Source: Gammaproteobacteria bacterium MOLA455
GTDB lineage: Bacteria; Pseudomonadota; Gammaproteobacteria; Pseudomonadales; Porticoccaceae
DNA: 64,000 nt
Assembly: GCA_000511875.1 (NCBI GenBank)
Contig: AZIN01000001.1
Location: forward strand, 1,185,332-1,249,331
Reading direction: 5' to 3'
The notes under the pieces are model-generated. The model did no database searches, was not told where the DNA came from, and saw nothing but the letters and a program-made list of their open reading frames with translations. Of this stretch, positions 40,044 to 47,929 are shown piece by piece (positions within the stretch are counted from its first letter, which is position 1; every line of letters begins with the position of its first letter). The position numbers and the translations under genes were made by a program.

Positions 40044-40838
40044 TTATTTAAAACCAACGTACTCGATTGCGATTAAACAATCACCAGTTGTTTGGTTTGT
40101 TAAACTTGCACTGAAAAATATAGAGTTATCACTCGGCATTGAAATACTATTTGAATCCCATGTTCCAGTTGTGAAATCTGAAGATTGGTAAGTGCCACTT
40201 GCAGTTAGACGGCCAGATGTATCATCAATTGTTCCGGTTAACATTATTGTAGGCTCAAAAAACGCATCTATTGTTATGGAAATGTCAGTACCTGTTAAAT
40301 CAACGGTTGTATCGGCAGCCGAAACATTGAAAGGAACATTAATACAACTATTACTTCCAGTTACTTTCCACTCTCCGTCATAGGTACTATTTAAATTAGA
40401 ATAATCAGATTCGACTATTGGCTCAACGACTAAACTAGCTTTATTGAAAGTAATATTAGCTGAGACAGACAACCCTGAGCTTGTTAAAGTTACATTACTT
40501 GAATAAGAACCAATTTCTATACCATCATTTGAAACTGTAACCAGTACGGTATAGTCACCAACTAAAAGATCGCTAAATTGTGCAGCTAAATCAGCGTTAT
40601 CTAAAGTTTCTGAACGGTTAATACCCTGACCAGTTATAGTCACTGTAGCTGTTGATCCAGTTGGAATTTCTGTAGCTGAAGCTGTTGGAATAAGGAGATT
40701 TAAAACTGAATAAGTAAGAGTTAGCTCTGTATTTTGATTATTATCTTGATCAGTTGATGAACCACCTCCACCACCACAGCCAATTAAAAAACCACACAAG
40801 AAGCACCCAAACAGTTTTGATGTGTATTTTATTTCCAT
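40044..40838 (-). CDS. Cassette 6: surface lipoprotein, unknown function
   Basis: A 264-residue protein with a lipoprotein signal (FLCGFLIGC, then GGGGGSS), so it is lipid-anchored, probably in the outer membrane. The rest is Ser/Thr/Asp-rich and beta-strand-like, with TATVTITGQGINR and a C-terminal half carrying two cysteines (SCINVPF, GDCLIAIE) that could pair. It has an AAGGTG ribosome site. No known domain is recognised. Confidence 0.75.
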   Translation of the reverse strand: MEIKYTSKLFGCFLCGFLIGCGGGGGSSTDQDNNQNTELTLTYSVLNLLIPTASATEIPTGSTATVTITGQGINRSETLDNADLAAQFSDLLVGDYTVLVTVSNDGIEIGSYSSNVTLTSSGLSVSANITFNKASLVVEPIVESDYSNLNSTYDGEWKVTGSNSCINVPFNVSAADTTVDLTGTDISITIDAFFEPTIMLTGTIDDTSGRLTASGTYQSSDFTTGTWDSNSISMPSDNSIFFSASLTNQTTGDCLIAIEYVGFK

Positions 40839-40889
40839 ATATCACCTTATTTTAAGTTATAGATTTAGAATATTGAATTTTGTTTTTAC

Positions 40890-40961
40890 GCATAACGCCT
40901 TTATAACGGGCGCGCTGTAAGCGCGTCCAGCCAAAGGCGTTCGTTGATAAACTTGTTAGGC
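40890..40961 (-). other. attC5
   Basis: A 72-base site bounded by GCATAAC and GTTAGGC. The inner stem GGGCGCGC/GCGCGTCC surrounds TGTAA. The arms CGCCTTT and AAAGGCG are clear. Confidence 0.9.
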
Positions 40962-41555
40962 TTTTTGCACAATAAAATATGCGTGTAACTCTGGGTATTG
41001 ATCATACTCAATATGCCTGACAATACAGTCTGAATTAATAAGTAAACTTACAAAACCGTTTATACCCAACGACGAGTAATAAACCTCGGGGCCCATAAAA
41101 TCATCTTTGTGGTCACCGGCGTCATCAGTGCCACCACAGGAGAATATAAATACTCCACCCTTATTAAGACAGGAGACTAATTTTGTTAGTACATTTTCTT
41201 GTTCATTCAGAGGGATATGCCAGATACTATCCCAGGCAGTTATAAAGTCATATTTTTTTGGTGGAGACCACTCACATATATTTTGGTGGTGAAACTTAAT
41301 CTCTGGGTGCCTTTCTTGAGCCAAGCTAATCATTTTATTTGAAATATCAACTCCTTCTGGAGTGAATTCATTATCGAGCAGGAAGTCGATAATACGGCCA
41401 TTACAGCCACAGCCGATATCGAGCGCCGCGCCATTATTCTTAACGAAAGCAATTGCTCGTTTGTGGGCATCAATTCCATTTTTACGATCAAACTTGCCGC
41501 TTGCCCAAAGATGCGTAATTTGATCGTAGGCTTTGCCGATATCTGATGGATTCAT
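40956..41555 (-). CDS. Cassette 5: class I SAM-dependent methyltransferase
   Basis: About 199 residues from MNPSDIGKAYDQ at 41555; an upstream in-frame ATG falls inside attC4 and is rejected. The SAM-binding motif ALDIGCGCNGR, the acidic EGVDIS and the post-motif ITAWDSIWHIP are characteristic of Methyltransf_11/25-type enzymes. The substrate is unknown. The C-terminal lobe is small. The stop codon lies in the attC5 box. Confidence 0.82.
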   Translation of the reverse strand: MNPSDIGKAYDQITHLWASGKFDRKNGIDAHKRAIAFVKNNGAALDIGCGCNGRIIDFLLDNEFTPEGVDISNKMISLAQERHPEIKFHHQNICEWSPPKKYDFITAWDSIWHIPLNEQENVLTKLVSCLNKGGVFIFSCGGTDDAGDHKDDFMGPEVYYSSLGINGFVSLLINSDCIVRHIEYDQYPELHAYFIVQKA

Positions 41556-41564
41556 GGTTTTATA

Positions 41565-41642
41565 GCCTAACGCTGAGCTTTGCGGCAATTTTGGAGCCGC
41601 GAAGCGGCGGAAAAATTGTCCGTCAACAGTGACTTGTTAGGA
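41565..41642 (-). other. attC4
   Basis: A 78-base site bounded by GCCTAAC and GTTAGGA. Its inner part GGAGCCGCGAAGCGGCGG is nearly the same as in attC7. Confidence 0.9.
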
Positions 41643-42110
41643 TGTTTGCGCACGCACAAGGCTCCCATCATTTTGAATGCACCAGTCACTTACTGACTTT
41701 GCGCAGTTGAGCATTGCCTCTGTGGGATAGTGCCGAACAACATCCCCATAGCGTATCTCGTTCGGATAAACGGAACCGCCTGAAATCTCCGACTCAAGCA
41801 ATGTTCCGATTGTGCCATTTGCGGTACCTGGCACCACCTCCTTCGACCGTATACTAGACGCCTTTTGATTGGTTGAGGCAAAACTGCAAGAGCTGACTTC
41901 AGCCAGCAATGCGGAAAGGTTGTGTGACAGCTTCTTAGTTTCTTTTGACGAGTAACCAGAGCGTTCGAGGAGTGCTTTTAAACTGATTTCACAAGACAAA
42001 GAGCTTAAGTAGAGAATAGTTCGACCAGCCTCATCCAATTCGGCACTGTCTTGGAACACCGATTCGGCTGCCTCAATGAGCCTCTTTGCGAACTCATAGC
42101 TATAGAGCAC
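41637..42110 (-). CDS. Cassette 4: HEPN-like helical protein
   Basis: A 157-residue, largely helical protein with the start pattern FAKRLIEAAESVF and the block CEISLKALLERSGYSSKETKKLSHNLSALL, which resembles HEPN/MNT-partner helices (x-K-A-L-L ... H-x-L). No RX4-6H motif is present, so an RNase role is not supported. The GTG start at 42110 follows AGGAGG, part of which is supplied by the attC3 end. The C-terminal quarter is low in recognisable motifs. Confidence 0.68.
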   Translation of the reverse strand: MLYSYEFAKRLIEAAESVFQDSAELDEAGRTILYLSSLSCEISLKALLERSGYSSKETKKLSHNLSALLAEVSSCSFASTNQKASSIRSKEVVPGTANGTIGTLLESEISGGSVYPNEIRYGDVVRHYPTEAMLNCAKSVSDWCIQNDGSLVRAQTS

Positions 42111-42116
42111 ATTTCC

Positions 42117-42194
42117 TCCTAACGCCGCCAGCAGGGGTGAAAAAACCGTAGCGGAGCGGCGGTTTTGGCATCCCTCTGACTGGCTTGGTTATGC
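42117..42194 (-). other. attC3
   Basis: A 78-base site bounded by TCCTAAC and GTTATGC, with an inner stem AACCGTAGCGGAGCGGCGGTT. Its end also provides the AGGAGG for the cassette 4 gene. Confidence 0.88.
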
Positions 42195-42199
42195 GATTA

Positions 42200-42493
42200 T
42201 TACCCGCATGTTTTACTTGTGTTAGCACTTGGCAGTGTAGTACTGGCTTTAAACCCGAAAGTACCAGATAACCCATTGCATGAATTACACATTGGAGAAA
42301 TTCGCTCACCCGTAGCATTTGGATGATAAACGTGTGCACCTAATGTTGCAGCAGAATTACAGCCAAAAACCCTACAGCTACTTGGCCAATCTTTTTTGGC
42401 ATAATTAATCCAATGTTGTTTCCAACTTCCACAGTTACAATTTCTATTTTCCGTCCCGCTTTTATTCGACCATCCGCTACCTGGTAAACTCAT
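42200..42493 (-). CDS. Cassette 3: small Cys/His-rich, HNH-like zinc protein
   Basis: A 97-residue protein with NCNCGSWKQHW, SSCRVFGCNSAATLGAHV and ISPMCNSCN. The two CxxC-like pairs and the A-H-V ... C-x2-C-N pattern resemble a treble-clef HNH-type fold, but the second catalytic histidine is not obvious, so nuclease activity is uncertain. AGGAG precedes the ATG. Confidence 0.65.
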   Translation of the reverse strand: MSLPGSGWSNKSGTENRNCNCGSWKQHWINYAKKDWPSSCRVFGCNSAATLGAHVYHPNATGERISPMCNSCNGLSGTFGFKASTTLPSANTSKTCG

Positions 42494-42523
42494 AGTTTTC
42501 TCCTTGTTTAGTAATTGTATTTC

Positions 42524-42617
42524 GCATAACGCCTAAGGTAAGGGGACGACAAAGTGTGGCTTTGGCGTTCCCACGCAGGCACGAAGTGCCGGAGTGAACT
42601 TGACCTTTTTGTTACAC
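42524..42617 (-). other. attC2
   Basis: A 94-base site bounded by GCATAAC and GTTACAC. Complementary arms include GGCACGAAGTGCC, a perfect local hairpin. The stop codon of cassette 2 lies 40 bases away, leaving a small 3' tail. Confidence 0.85.
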
Positions 42618-42656
42618 ATTGCCAGTAGTACTTAGCTTGAAACCTAAGCTTACAAC

Positions 42657-43031
42657 TTAGGCAACAGCGTTGTTTAAAGCAGTATTAAATGCCCCTTTTG
42701 ATGTGTCGACTAACTTTTCACCGAAAGTCTCTTCTGAATTTAGCGCGTCGGGTATTTTTAATATTTCTAAGGCTTTTGCTGTAAGAACACCCTCGTAATA
42801 AATTTGGTCAATAGCATTAACTTTTATGTAGCCTGCATCTACCAACCACGGTACTGTTGCTTCAGCAATTTCACGAACTGCCCAGAAACCATCAAACTCA
42901 TCTTCCTCGACTAACTCAGCTGGGAATTTATTAGTTTCTATAGTCACTGGTACCGGAAAATTTTCATAAAGATGGCCAAATATTTTCCCGACCACTCCGT
43001 TAACAATTTCAATGTTATTTAACTTTTCCAT
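42657..43031 (-). CDS. Cassette 2: small acidic protein, unknown function
   Basis: A 124-residue protein starting MEKLNNIEIVNGVVG after an AGGTGA site. It is acidic (EEDEFDGFWAVREIAEAT), with an alternating alpha/beta pattern and a segment (YIKVNAIDQIYYEGVLTAKALEIL) that suggests a helical or winged-helix-like C-terminal part. Similar 120-residue proteins occur in integron arrays but I cannot name a family. It has no signal or membrane segment. Confidence 0.65.
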   Translation of the reverse strand: MEKLNNIEIVNGVVGKIFGHLYENFPVPVTIETNKFPAELVEEDEFDGFWAVREIAEATVPWLVDAGYIKVNAIDQIYYEGVLTAKALEILKIPDALNSEETFGEKLVDTSKGAFNTALNNAVA

Positions 43032-43046
43032 GTGTCACCTGAAACT

Positions 43047-43105
43047 GTGTAACGCCTCAAGAAGAGGCGCGCGTTAGCGCGTCCTTCTTGCTTGACTTGT
43101 TACGT
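43047..43105 (-). other. attC1
   Basis: A 59-base site bounded by GTGTAAC and GTTACGT. The inner stem GGCGCGCG/CGCGTCC surrounds TTAG. The cassette 1 stop codon lies in the inner stem, so the gene reads into its own attC. Confidence 0.88.
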
Positions 43106-43626
43106 GCTGGAAGCGCAGGAAATAGCTGATTAACAAAGTCAGCGCATGACGATATGTGATGCAAACAGTCACCAACTAATATTGAGGAACCATGAGCCTT
43201 AGAATTTCTCAGATCGGACATTACATCCACCATTGATTTGCACCATTCATTGTCAGGACTTGGATTATCTATATGACGAAACCATGAATCCTTAATCCAA
43301 CGCTGTGATACAGCATGATTCATTAGAGCTTTGAACATCATTTTCTTTTTGGGGTTAGTCTTAATCCGTAGTGCGCGCTCAATGACTGTGTACGTTTTAA
43401 GGTCAACTTCAGGAGCTAATGCATAGAAATAGTAAGAATACAGCGCCATGTTTTTAGCTACATTAAATTGCCCTTTGATTTCGTCAGGAACTTCATCGTT
43501 AAGAGCTTCCTCAGAAAGATACTTATGCATACCTTCCAAGCTGGGCACAGAGCCACTGACAATCCCCATCAATTGATGCTTTTCATCCATCTCTGTTAAT
43601 TTATCTAAGCTTTTAAATTCGTCCAT
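43057..43626 (-). CDS. Cassette 1: HEPN-domain protein with RX4H motif
   Basis: 189 residues from MDEFKSLDKLTEM at 43626; the frame extends 18 codons into the attI region but those are rejected. Near the C-terminus DLRNSKAHGSS gives R140-x4-H145, the HEPN RNase signature, followed by a helix (CADFVNQLF) as in HEPN proteins of the 'LRN..AHG' type. The N-terminal part is helical and acidic. It sits in first position, where a cassette promoter normally gives strongest expression. An RNA-directed defence or toxin role is likely but unproven. Confidence 0.72.
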   Translation of the reverse strand: MDEFKSLDKLTEMDEKHQLMGIVSGSVPSLEGMHKYLSEEALNDEVPDEIKGQFNVAKNMALYSYYFYALAPEVDLKTYTVIERALRIKTNPKKKMMFKALMNHAVSQRWIKDSWFRHIDNPSPDNEWCKSMVDVMSDLRNSKAHGSSILVGDCLHHISSCADFVNQLFPALPARNKSSKKDALTRASS

Positions 43627-43644
43627 GCTTGACTCTAGGGTGAC

Positions 43645-43715
43645 ACGTAACAGTCTAATTATGAGGCCTGTCGGCCTCATAATAATTATTATCGGGGCGC
43701 CCTTCTAACATGTTA
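43645..43715. promoter_or_regulatory. attI-like recombination region with 11-bp hairpin
   Basis: The cassette junction GTTACGT (leftward reading, 43651-43645) is preceded by ATTATGAGGCC-TGTC-GGCCTCATAAT (43658-43683, 11-base perfect arms) and by the palindrome TAACATGTTA (43706-43715). In an integron attI lies here, between the first cassette and intI. Integrase sites cannot be set exactly by eye, and no convincing Pc promoter was found. Confidence 0.6.
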
Positions 43716-43817
43716 CCAGGGGCATTTTTATATCTTTTAACTAATTGATTTATATATAAAATGATTAAGACTAAAGTGCATGAGTTTATTATCAGGGCAC
43801 TTTTTTATGAGGTGTTG

Positions 43818-43859
43818 TTGATTTCTAAAAATAAACTGACATACTGTATAGATATACAG
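43818..43859 (+). promoter_or_regulatory. intI promoter with perfect LexA box
   Basis: TTGATT and TACTGT are 18 bases apart. The LexA operator CTGT-ATAGATAT-ACAG (43844-43859) overlaps the -10 region and ends 23 bases before the intI start. SOS control of integron integrases is known, so this is a strong site, although the gene behind it is now broken. Confidence 0.88.
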
Positions 43860-43882
43860 TTGTGTGAAAAGGAAGTTTCGCA

Positions 43883-44270
43883 ATGTCGTCATCACCATTC
43901 CTTTGGTCTATCCGCGAATATATGCTAATTCGGCATTATAGTATTCGTACAATAAAGTCGTATTTATACTGGATCAAGTACTTTATCCTATTCCATGGCA
44001 AGACCCATCCCGAATCTCTGTCGAAGAAAGATGTTGAGCGGTTCTTAACCCATCTGGTTGTGGAACGGAATGTTTCCCAATCGACGCAATCCGTTGCTTT
44101 AAACGCATTAGTCTTCCTTTATTCAAAGTTTTTAGGTCAGCCACCCATAATTCGTGAATATGTTTGGAAGGCGTCGCGTCAGCGAAGATGTTAAAACTAC
44201 TGAGATATATACCCACGTACTTAATCGGGGGGCAAGAGGAGTCCGAAGTCCCTTGTCAGATTTAAATTAG
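43883..44270 (+). pseudogene. intI: Integron integrase intI, internally deleted
   Basis: The first about 92 codons give the N-terminal core-binding domain of IntI (SIREYMLIRHYSIRTIKSYL, FHGKTHPESLSKKDVERFLTHL, VERNVSQSTQSVALNALVFLY). After 44155 the frame fails; a second frame then gives SEDVKTTEIYTHVLNRG and VRSPLSDLN, the C-terminal end with the catalytic tyrosine. About 190 central codons, including the Arg/His/Arg residues and the IntI-specific insertion, are missing. Recombination by this protein is impossible. Confidence 0.93.
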
Positions 44271-44555
44271 TATGAGGTTATTCCGCTGTATAGATTAGGT
44301 TCAGACTCGAATTTAATGGCTAAAAGATAAAGAAAGATCAGCTAGATTTTTTGACTGGCAGGCTACCGCAGGTTGCAAGGTTTACTTCCCTGCAATCCTG
44401 TAGCTGGAATTTAGCCTCCATTTCACTTCTTTTTAACAATGGATAAAATTCAGCTTACTTCCCTGTTATCTCTCGCTGTAGCTGTTGATTATGGCTGTCG
44501 TTGCCATATTTTTTGACAATTTAATTAACGGGTGAATTGCCTAAACTTATTGCAT

Positions 44556-44891
44556 TTATTCGCCCCAGAATTTCCACCATTTTTTACTATTTTCGCCTCT
44601 CGATTCCTGTCCTTTATCGGATCCTTTATCAAGTTCTTTTTGAGGCCGCTCCGATTTCTTGAGGTTTTGCTTTTCAATGCCCTTTAATTCCCTAGACTTG
44701 TCTTCTTTCTCTTTCTTCTCTTTTATTCGATCGTCACGGTCGTCAATATCTTTTTTCGCTTGCATTGCCGCTTGATGCGCTGCCTTTTGCTCATCACTTG
44801 GTTTATCTTTACCCGTCCACTCAGGTTTGTCTGCTATGGCGGGCGCTATAAAAACACCGGCTAAAAGTAATGCTAAAAGATTTTTCTTCAT
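44556..44891 (-). CDS. Small highly charged periplasmic protein
   Basis: 111 residues from MKKNLLALLL at 44891, with a clear signal peptide (cut after APAIA). The mature part is almost entirely Lys/Glu/Asp/Gln (helical, probably disordered or coiled coil), ending KKWWKFWGE, an aromatic tail that could touch a membrane. An upstream extension of 48 codons has no such features and is rejected. The 285 bases to its left (44271-44555) show no gene. The function is unknown. Confidence 0.65.
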   Translation of the reverse strand: MKKNLLALLLAGVFIAPAIADKPEWTGKDKPSDEQKAAHQAAMQAKKDIDDRDDRIKEKKEKEDKSRELKGIEKQNLKKSERPQKELDKGSDKGQESRGENSKKWWKFWGE

Positions 44892-45141
44892 GTGAAATAC
44901 TCCACATTGATTTGAATTAAGGATTGGTACGTCAAAGCGACTATGCCAACTATTATTCATAAAGGTAGACGCAGACCAACCAGCTTTCCATACAGAATCG
45001 CAAGATTCGAGAGGGGAAATACTCCCGGAAGGCAAAGATAGGGTTTCAAAACCCGCTGATCAAACTCGAGATCCCTCGACTTTGCTTAGGATGACAGTGA
45101 GGGCGTAGAGATTACCAATGGACGAGTGCTAAACCTGAACC

Positions 45142-45177
45142 AAAAAAAATCCCCGGCTGCCGAAGCAACCGGGGATC
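45142..45177 (-). terminator. Intrinsic terminator of pnp
   Basis: Read leftward, ATCCCCGG TTGC, a TTCG tetraloop, then GCAG CCGGGGAT and a run of eight T. It ends the rimP-nusA-infB-rbfA-truB-rpsO-pnp operon. Confidence 0.93.
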
Positions 45178-45196
45178 TTTTAAACGCTTTTGAAGA

Positions 45197-47344
45197 TTAG
45201 GCTTCTGGAGCCGTCTCTGCAGGAGCTTCAGGAGCAGCAGGCGCTTCAGGTGTAGTACCTTCATCCGACTGAGCTTCTTTGATCGATAACTTAACGCGAC
45301 CACGGTTATCAATTTCGAGAACCTTGACGCGGACAGTCTGACCTTCGCTGAGGTAATCAGTTACCTTGGCGACACGCTCTTGAGCGATCTGAGAGATATG
45401 CACCAGACCATCAGTACCAGGCATAAAGTTAACGAATGCGCCGAACTCAACGATACGTACAACCGTACCTTCGTAGATAGTGCCAGGCTCTGGATCAGCA
45501 ACAATGGCAGCAATTGCGTCCATGGCAGCGTTCAGACCAGCGGTGTCTTCAGAGTACACTTTAACCGCACCATCATCAGTGATATCGATAGTTGAGTTGT
45601 GCTCTTCGCACAGGCCACGGATAGTTGCGCCGCCCTTACCAATCACGTCACGGATCTTGTCTGAATCGATCTGCATAACACCCATGCGCGGAGCAGTGTC
45701 AGCAACTTCAGCACGACCAGTAGAAATTACCTTGTTCATCTCATCAAGGATATGCAAACGCGCCTGCATAGCCTGTTCCAGAGCAATTTCCATAATCTCT
45801 TCAGTGATGCCTTCAATCTTGATATCCATCTGCAGTGCAGTGATACCAGCAGCTGTGCCAGCTACTTTAAAGTCCATATCGCCGAGGTGATCTTCGTCGC
45901 CAAGAATATCGGTGAGTACGGCAAAGCCAGCGTCTTCTTTAACCAGACCCATAGCGATACCAGCAACTGGCGCCTTCAAAGGAACACCAGCATCCATCAG
46001 CGCCAGGCTTGAACCACAAACCGAAGCCATAGAGCTTGAACCGTTAGATTCAGTGATCTCTGATACAACGCGCATGGCATAGGGGAACTCTTCTGGAGAA
46101 GGCAGAACCGCGTTGATACCACGACGGGCTAAACGACCGTGACCTACTTCGCGACGGCTAGTGAAACCAATACGACCGGCTTCGCCTACTGAGTAGGGAG
46201 GGAAGTTGTAGTGCAACATAAACGGATCATCACGACGGCCTTCAAGGGCATCTATCATCTGTGCATCACGGGTGGAGCCCAAAGTAGCAGCAACAATTGC
46301 CTGGGTCTCGCCACGGGTAAACAGTGAAGAACCGTGAACCTTAGGCAAGATGCCAACTTCAACGTCGATACCGCGAACAGTAGTAGTGTCACGACCATCA
46401 ATACGCGGCTCGCCACGGATGATGCGACCACGAACAATGCTCTTCTCGAGCTTCTTGAACGAGTCTTTAATATCTTCAGCAGTCGGGCCGCCGTCAACAA
46501 TAAGCTGAGCGTTGGCGCGATCACGCAGAGCGTTGATCTTAACTACGCGAGCTTGCTTATCATGTGTCTGATAGGCTGCATCTAGATCAGCACCAACCAA
46601 ATCATTCAGCGCGGTTTTCAGGTCAGAATTTTCAACTTCTGCAACCCAATCCCAACGTGGCTTACCCACTTCTGCGGCAAGCTCAGCGATAACACTAATA
46701 ACAGACTGCATTTCCTGGTGAGCGAACAGGACACCGCCCAACATGATGTCTTCTGACAGCTCGCTGGCTTCAGATTCAACCATCAGTACGGCGTCTTTGG
46801 TACCAGCAACAACCATGTCCAGCGAAGACTCAGCCAGCTCACTGTAGGTTGGGTTAAGCAGGTAGCCTTGCTCGTCGGTATAACCAACGCGTGCGCCACC
46901 AACAGGGCCGTTAAACGGGATCCCAGAGATAGACAGAGCAGCAGAGGTGCCGATCATGGCAGCGATATCCGGATCGATGTTTTTCTCAGCGGACATAACA
47001 GTACAGACGACCTGTACTTCATTTTTAAAGCCGTTGGGGAAAAGTGGACGGATCGGACGGTCAATCAAACGTGAGGTCAGTGTTTCTTTTTCATTTGGAC
47101 GGCCTTCACGCTTGAAGAAACCACCGGGGATTTTACCCGCAGCATAGGCTTTCTCAATGTAGTGAACACCCAGTGGGAAGAAATCCATACCTGGCTTAGC
47201 TTCACGTGCGCCAACAACTGTACAAAGAACAGATGTGTCATCGATTGAACATAATACTGCGCCGGTTGCCTGGCGCGCGATGCGGCCGGTTTCCAGAGTT
47301 ACGGTGTGATTACCGTATTGAAACGATTTAGTAATAGGAGTCAT
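45197..47344 (-). CDS. pnp: Polyribonucleotide nucleotidyltransferase (PNPase)
   Basis: A 715-residue phosphorolytic 3'-5' exoribonuclease of full length: two RNase PH domains ([19 protein letters not shown]; later [13 protein letters not shown]), a KH domain ([17 protein letters not shown]) and an S1 domain ([18 protein letters not shown]), with an Ala/Pro/Glu-rich tail. It is part of the degradosome in many gammaproteobacteria. It follows rpsO with a 232-base gap that holds an intercistronic hairpin. Confidence 0.98.
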   Translation of the reverse strand: MTPITKSFQYGNHTVTLETGRIARQATGAVLCSIDDTSVLCTVVGAREAKPGMDFFPLGVHYIEKAYAAGKIPGGFFKREGRPNEKETLTSRLIDRPIRPLFPNGFKNEVQVVCTVMSAEKNIDPDIAAMIGTSAALSISGIPFNGPVGGARVGYTDEQGYLLNPTYSELAESSLDMVVAGTKDAVLMVESEASELSEDIMLGGVLFAHQEMQSVISVIAELAAEVGKPRWDWVAEVENSDLKTALNDLVGADLDAAYQTHDKQARVVKINALRDRANAQLIVDGGPTAEDIKDSFKKLEKSIVRGRIIRGEPRIDGRDTTTVRGIDVEVGILPKVHGSSLFTRGETQAIVAATLGSTRDAQMIDALEGRRDDPFMLHYNFPPYSVGEAGRIGFTSRREVGHGRLARRGINAVLPSPEEFPYAMRVVSEITESNGSSSMASVCGSSLALMDAGVPLKAPVAGIAMGLVKEDAGFAVLTDILGDEDHLGDMDFKVAGTAAGITALQMDIKIEGITEEIMEIALEQAMQARLHILDEMNKVISTGRAEVADTAPRMGVMQIDSDKIRDVIGKGGATIRGLCEEHNSTIDITDDGAVKVYSEDTAGLNAAMDAIAAIVADPEPGTIYEGTVVRIVEFGAFVNFMPGTDGLVHISQIAQERVAKVTDYLSEGQTVRVKVLEIDNRGRVKLSIKEAQSDEGTTPEAPAAPEAPAETAPEA

Positions 47345-47543
47345 ATTTTACCTTGGTATATTTACCAGTTAGCGTCTTCGCCTTGAACCTTTTTACGCTG
47401 CTCGGGTTACTGATAAATACCTCTTTATACTTCAGGGATATGCATCAGTAACTCGATCAACGAATCTGTGGCCAACGCTCCGACAGTTTAGTTAGCTGTT
47501 CCTCAAGACGCCCACCTGAAACTGAATAGCCCAGATGGACAAA

Positions 47544-47566
47544 TGCGGCCCCTTTTGAGGGCCGCA
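47544..47566 (-). terminator. Hairpin between rpsO and pnp
   Basis: TGCGGCCC and GGGCCGCA pair over 8 bases around CTTTTGA, with only a short T-run to the left. As in E. coli, such a hairpin after rpsO reduces but does not block pnp transcription; it may also be an RNase III/E target. Confidence 0.65.
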
Positions 47567-47576
47567 CCGAGAACAG

Positions 47577-47846
47577 TTATCGACGTAAACCAAGCTTCTT
47601 GATTAGCTGACTATAACGCTCAATATTTTTGCCCTTCAAATAGTCGAGCAATTTACGACGTTGATTTACCATGCGAATCAGGCCGCGACGTGAATGGTGA
47701 TCTTTTTTGTGATCGCCAAAGTGGCCCTGTAGCTTGTTGATGTTTACCGTAAGCAATGCGACCTGAACTTCAGGGGAACCTGTGTCATTTTCACAAGTTG
47801 CATGCTCGGATACGATTGCTGCTTTTTCTTCTGCACTCAGTGCCAT
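47577..47846 (-). CDS. rpsO: 30S ribosomal protein S15
   Basis: An 89-residue protein beginning [12 protein letters not shown] with the conserved [16 protein letters not shown] and KDHHSRRGL blocks. It binds the central domain of 16S rRNA. It lies between truB and pnp as in enterobacteria. Confidence 0.98.
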   Translation of the reverse strand: MALSAEEKAAIVSEHATCENDTGSPEVQVALLTVNINKLQGHFGDHKKDHHSRRGLIRMVNQRRKLLDYLKGKNIERYSQLIKKLGLRR

Positions 47847-47929
47847 GTTACTTTCTCCAATATGCGAATTAAAAAAATTCAGGATGCCCGCGCATATTTA
47901 CAGACAACCTAACTTGTATTTTTAAGTCG

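Larger units (their letters stand above)
36394..44270. mobile_element. Chromosomal integron: nine cassettes, attI region and degraded intI
   Basis: All cassette genes run leftward and each is followed by an imperfect palindrome of 59-111 bases bounded by GTTRRRY-like and RYYYAAC-like boxes (attC). For cassettes 1 to 8 the first bases of the cassette pair with the first box of its own attC: GTTACGT, GTTACAC, GTTATGC, GTTAGGA, GTTAGGC, GTTATGC, and the mildly diverged GCTATGT and GTCATGC. An intI remnant with a LexA-controlled promoter points the opposite way at the right end, the standard integron geometry. Confidence 0.93.

Noticed and set aside
43739-43810. Cassette promoter Pc in the AT-rich region between attI and intI
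   Set aside because: Several TATATA-like boxes exist on the minus strand, but none has a convincing -35 box at proper spacing.
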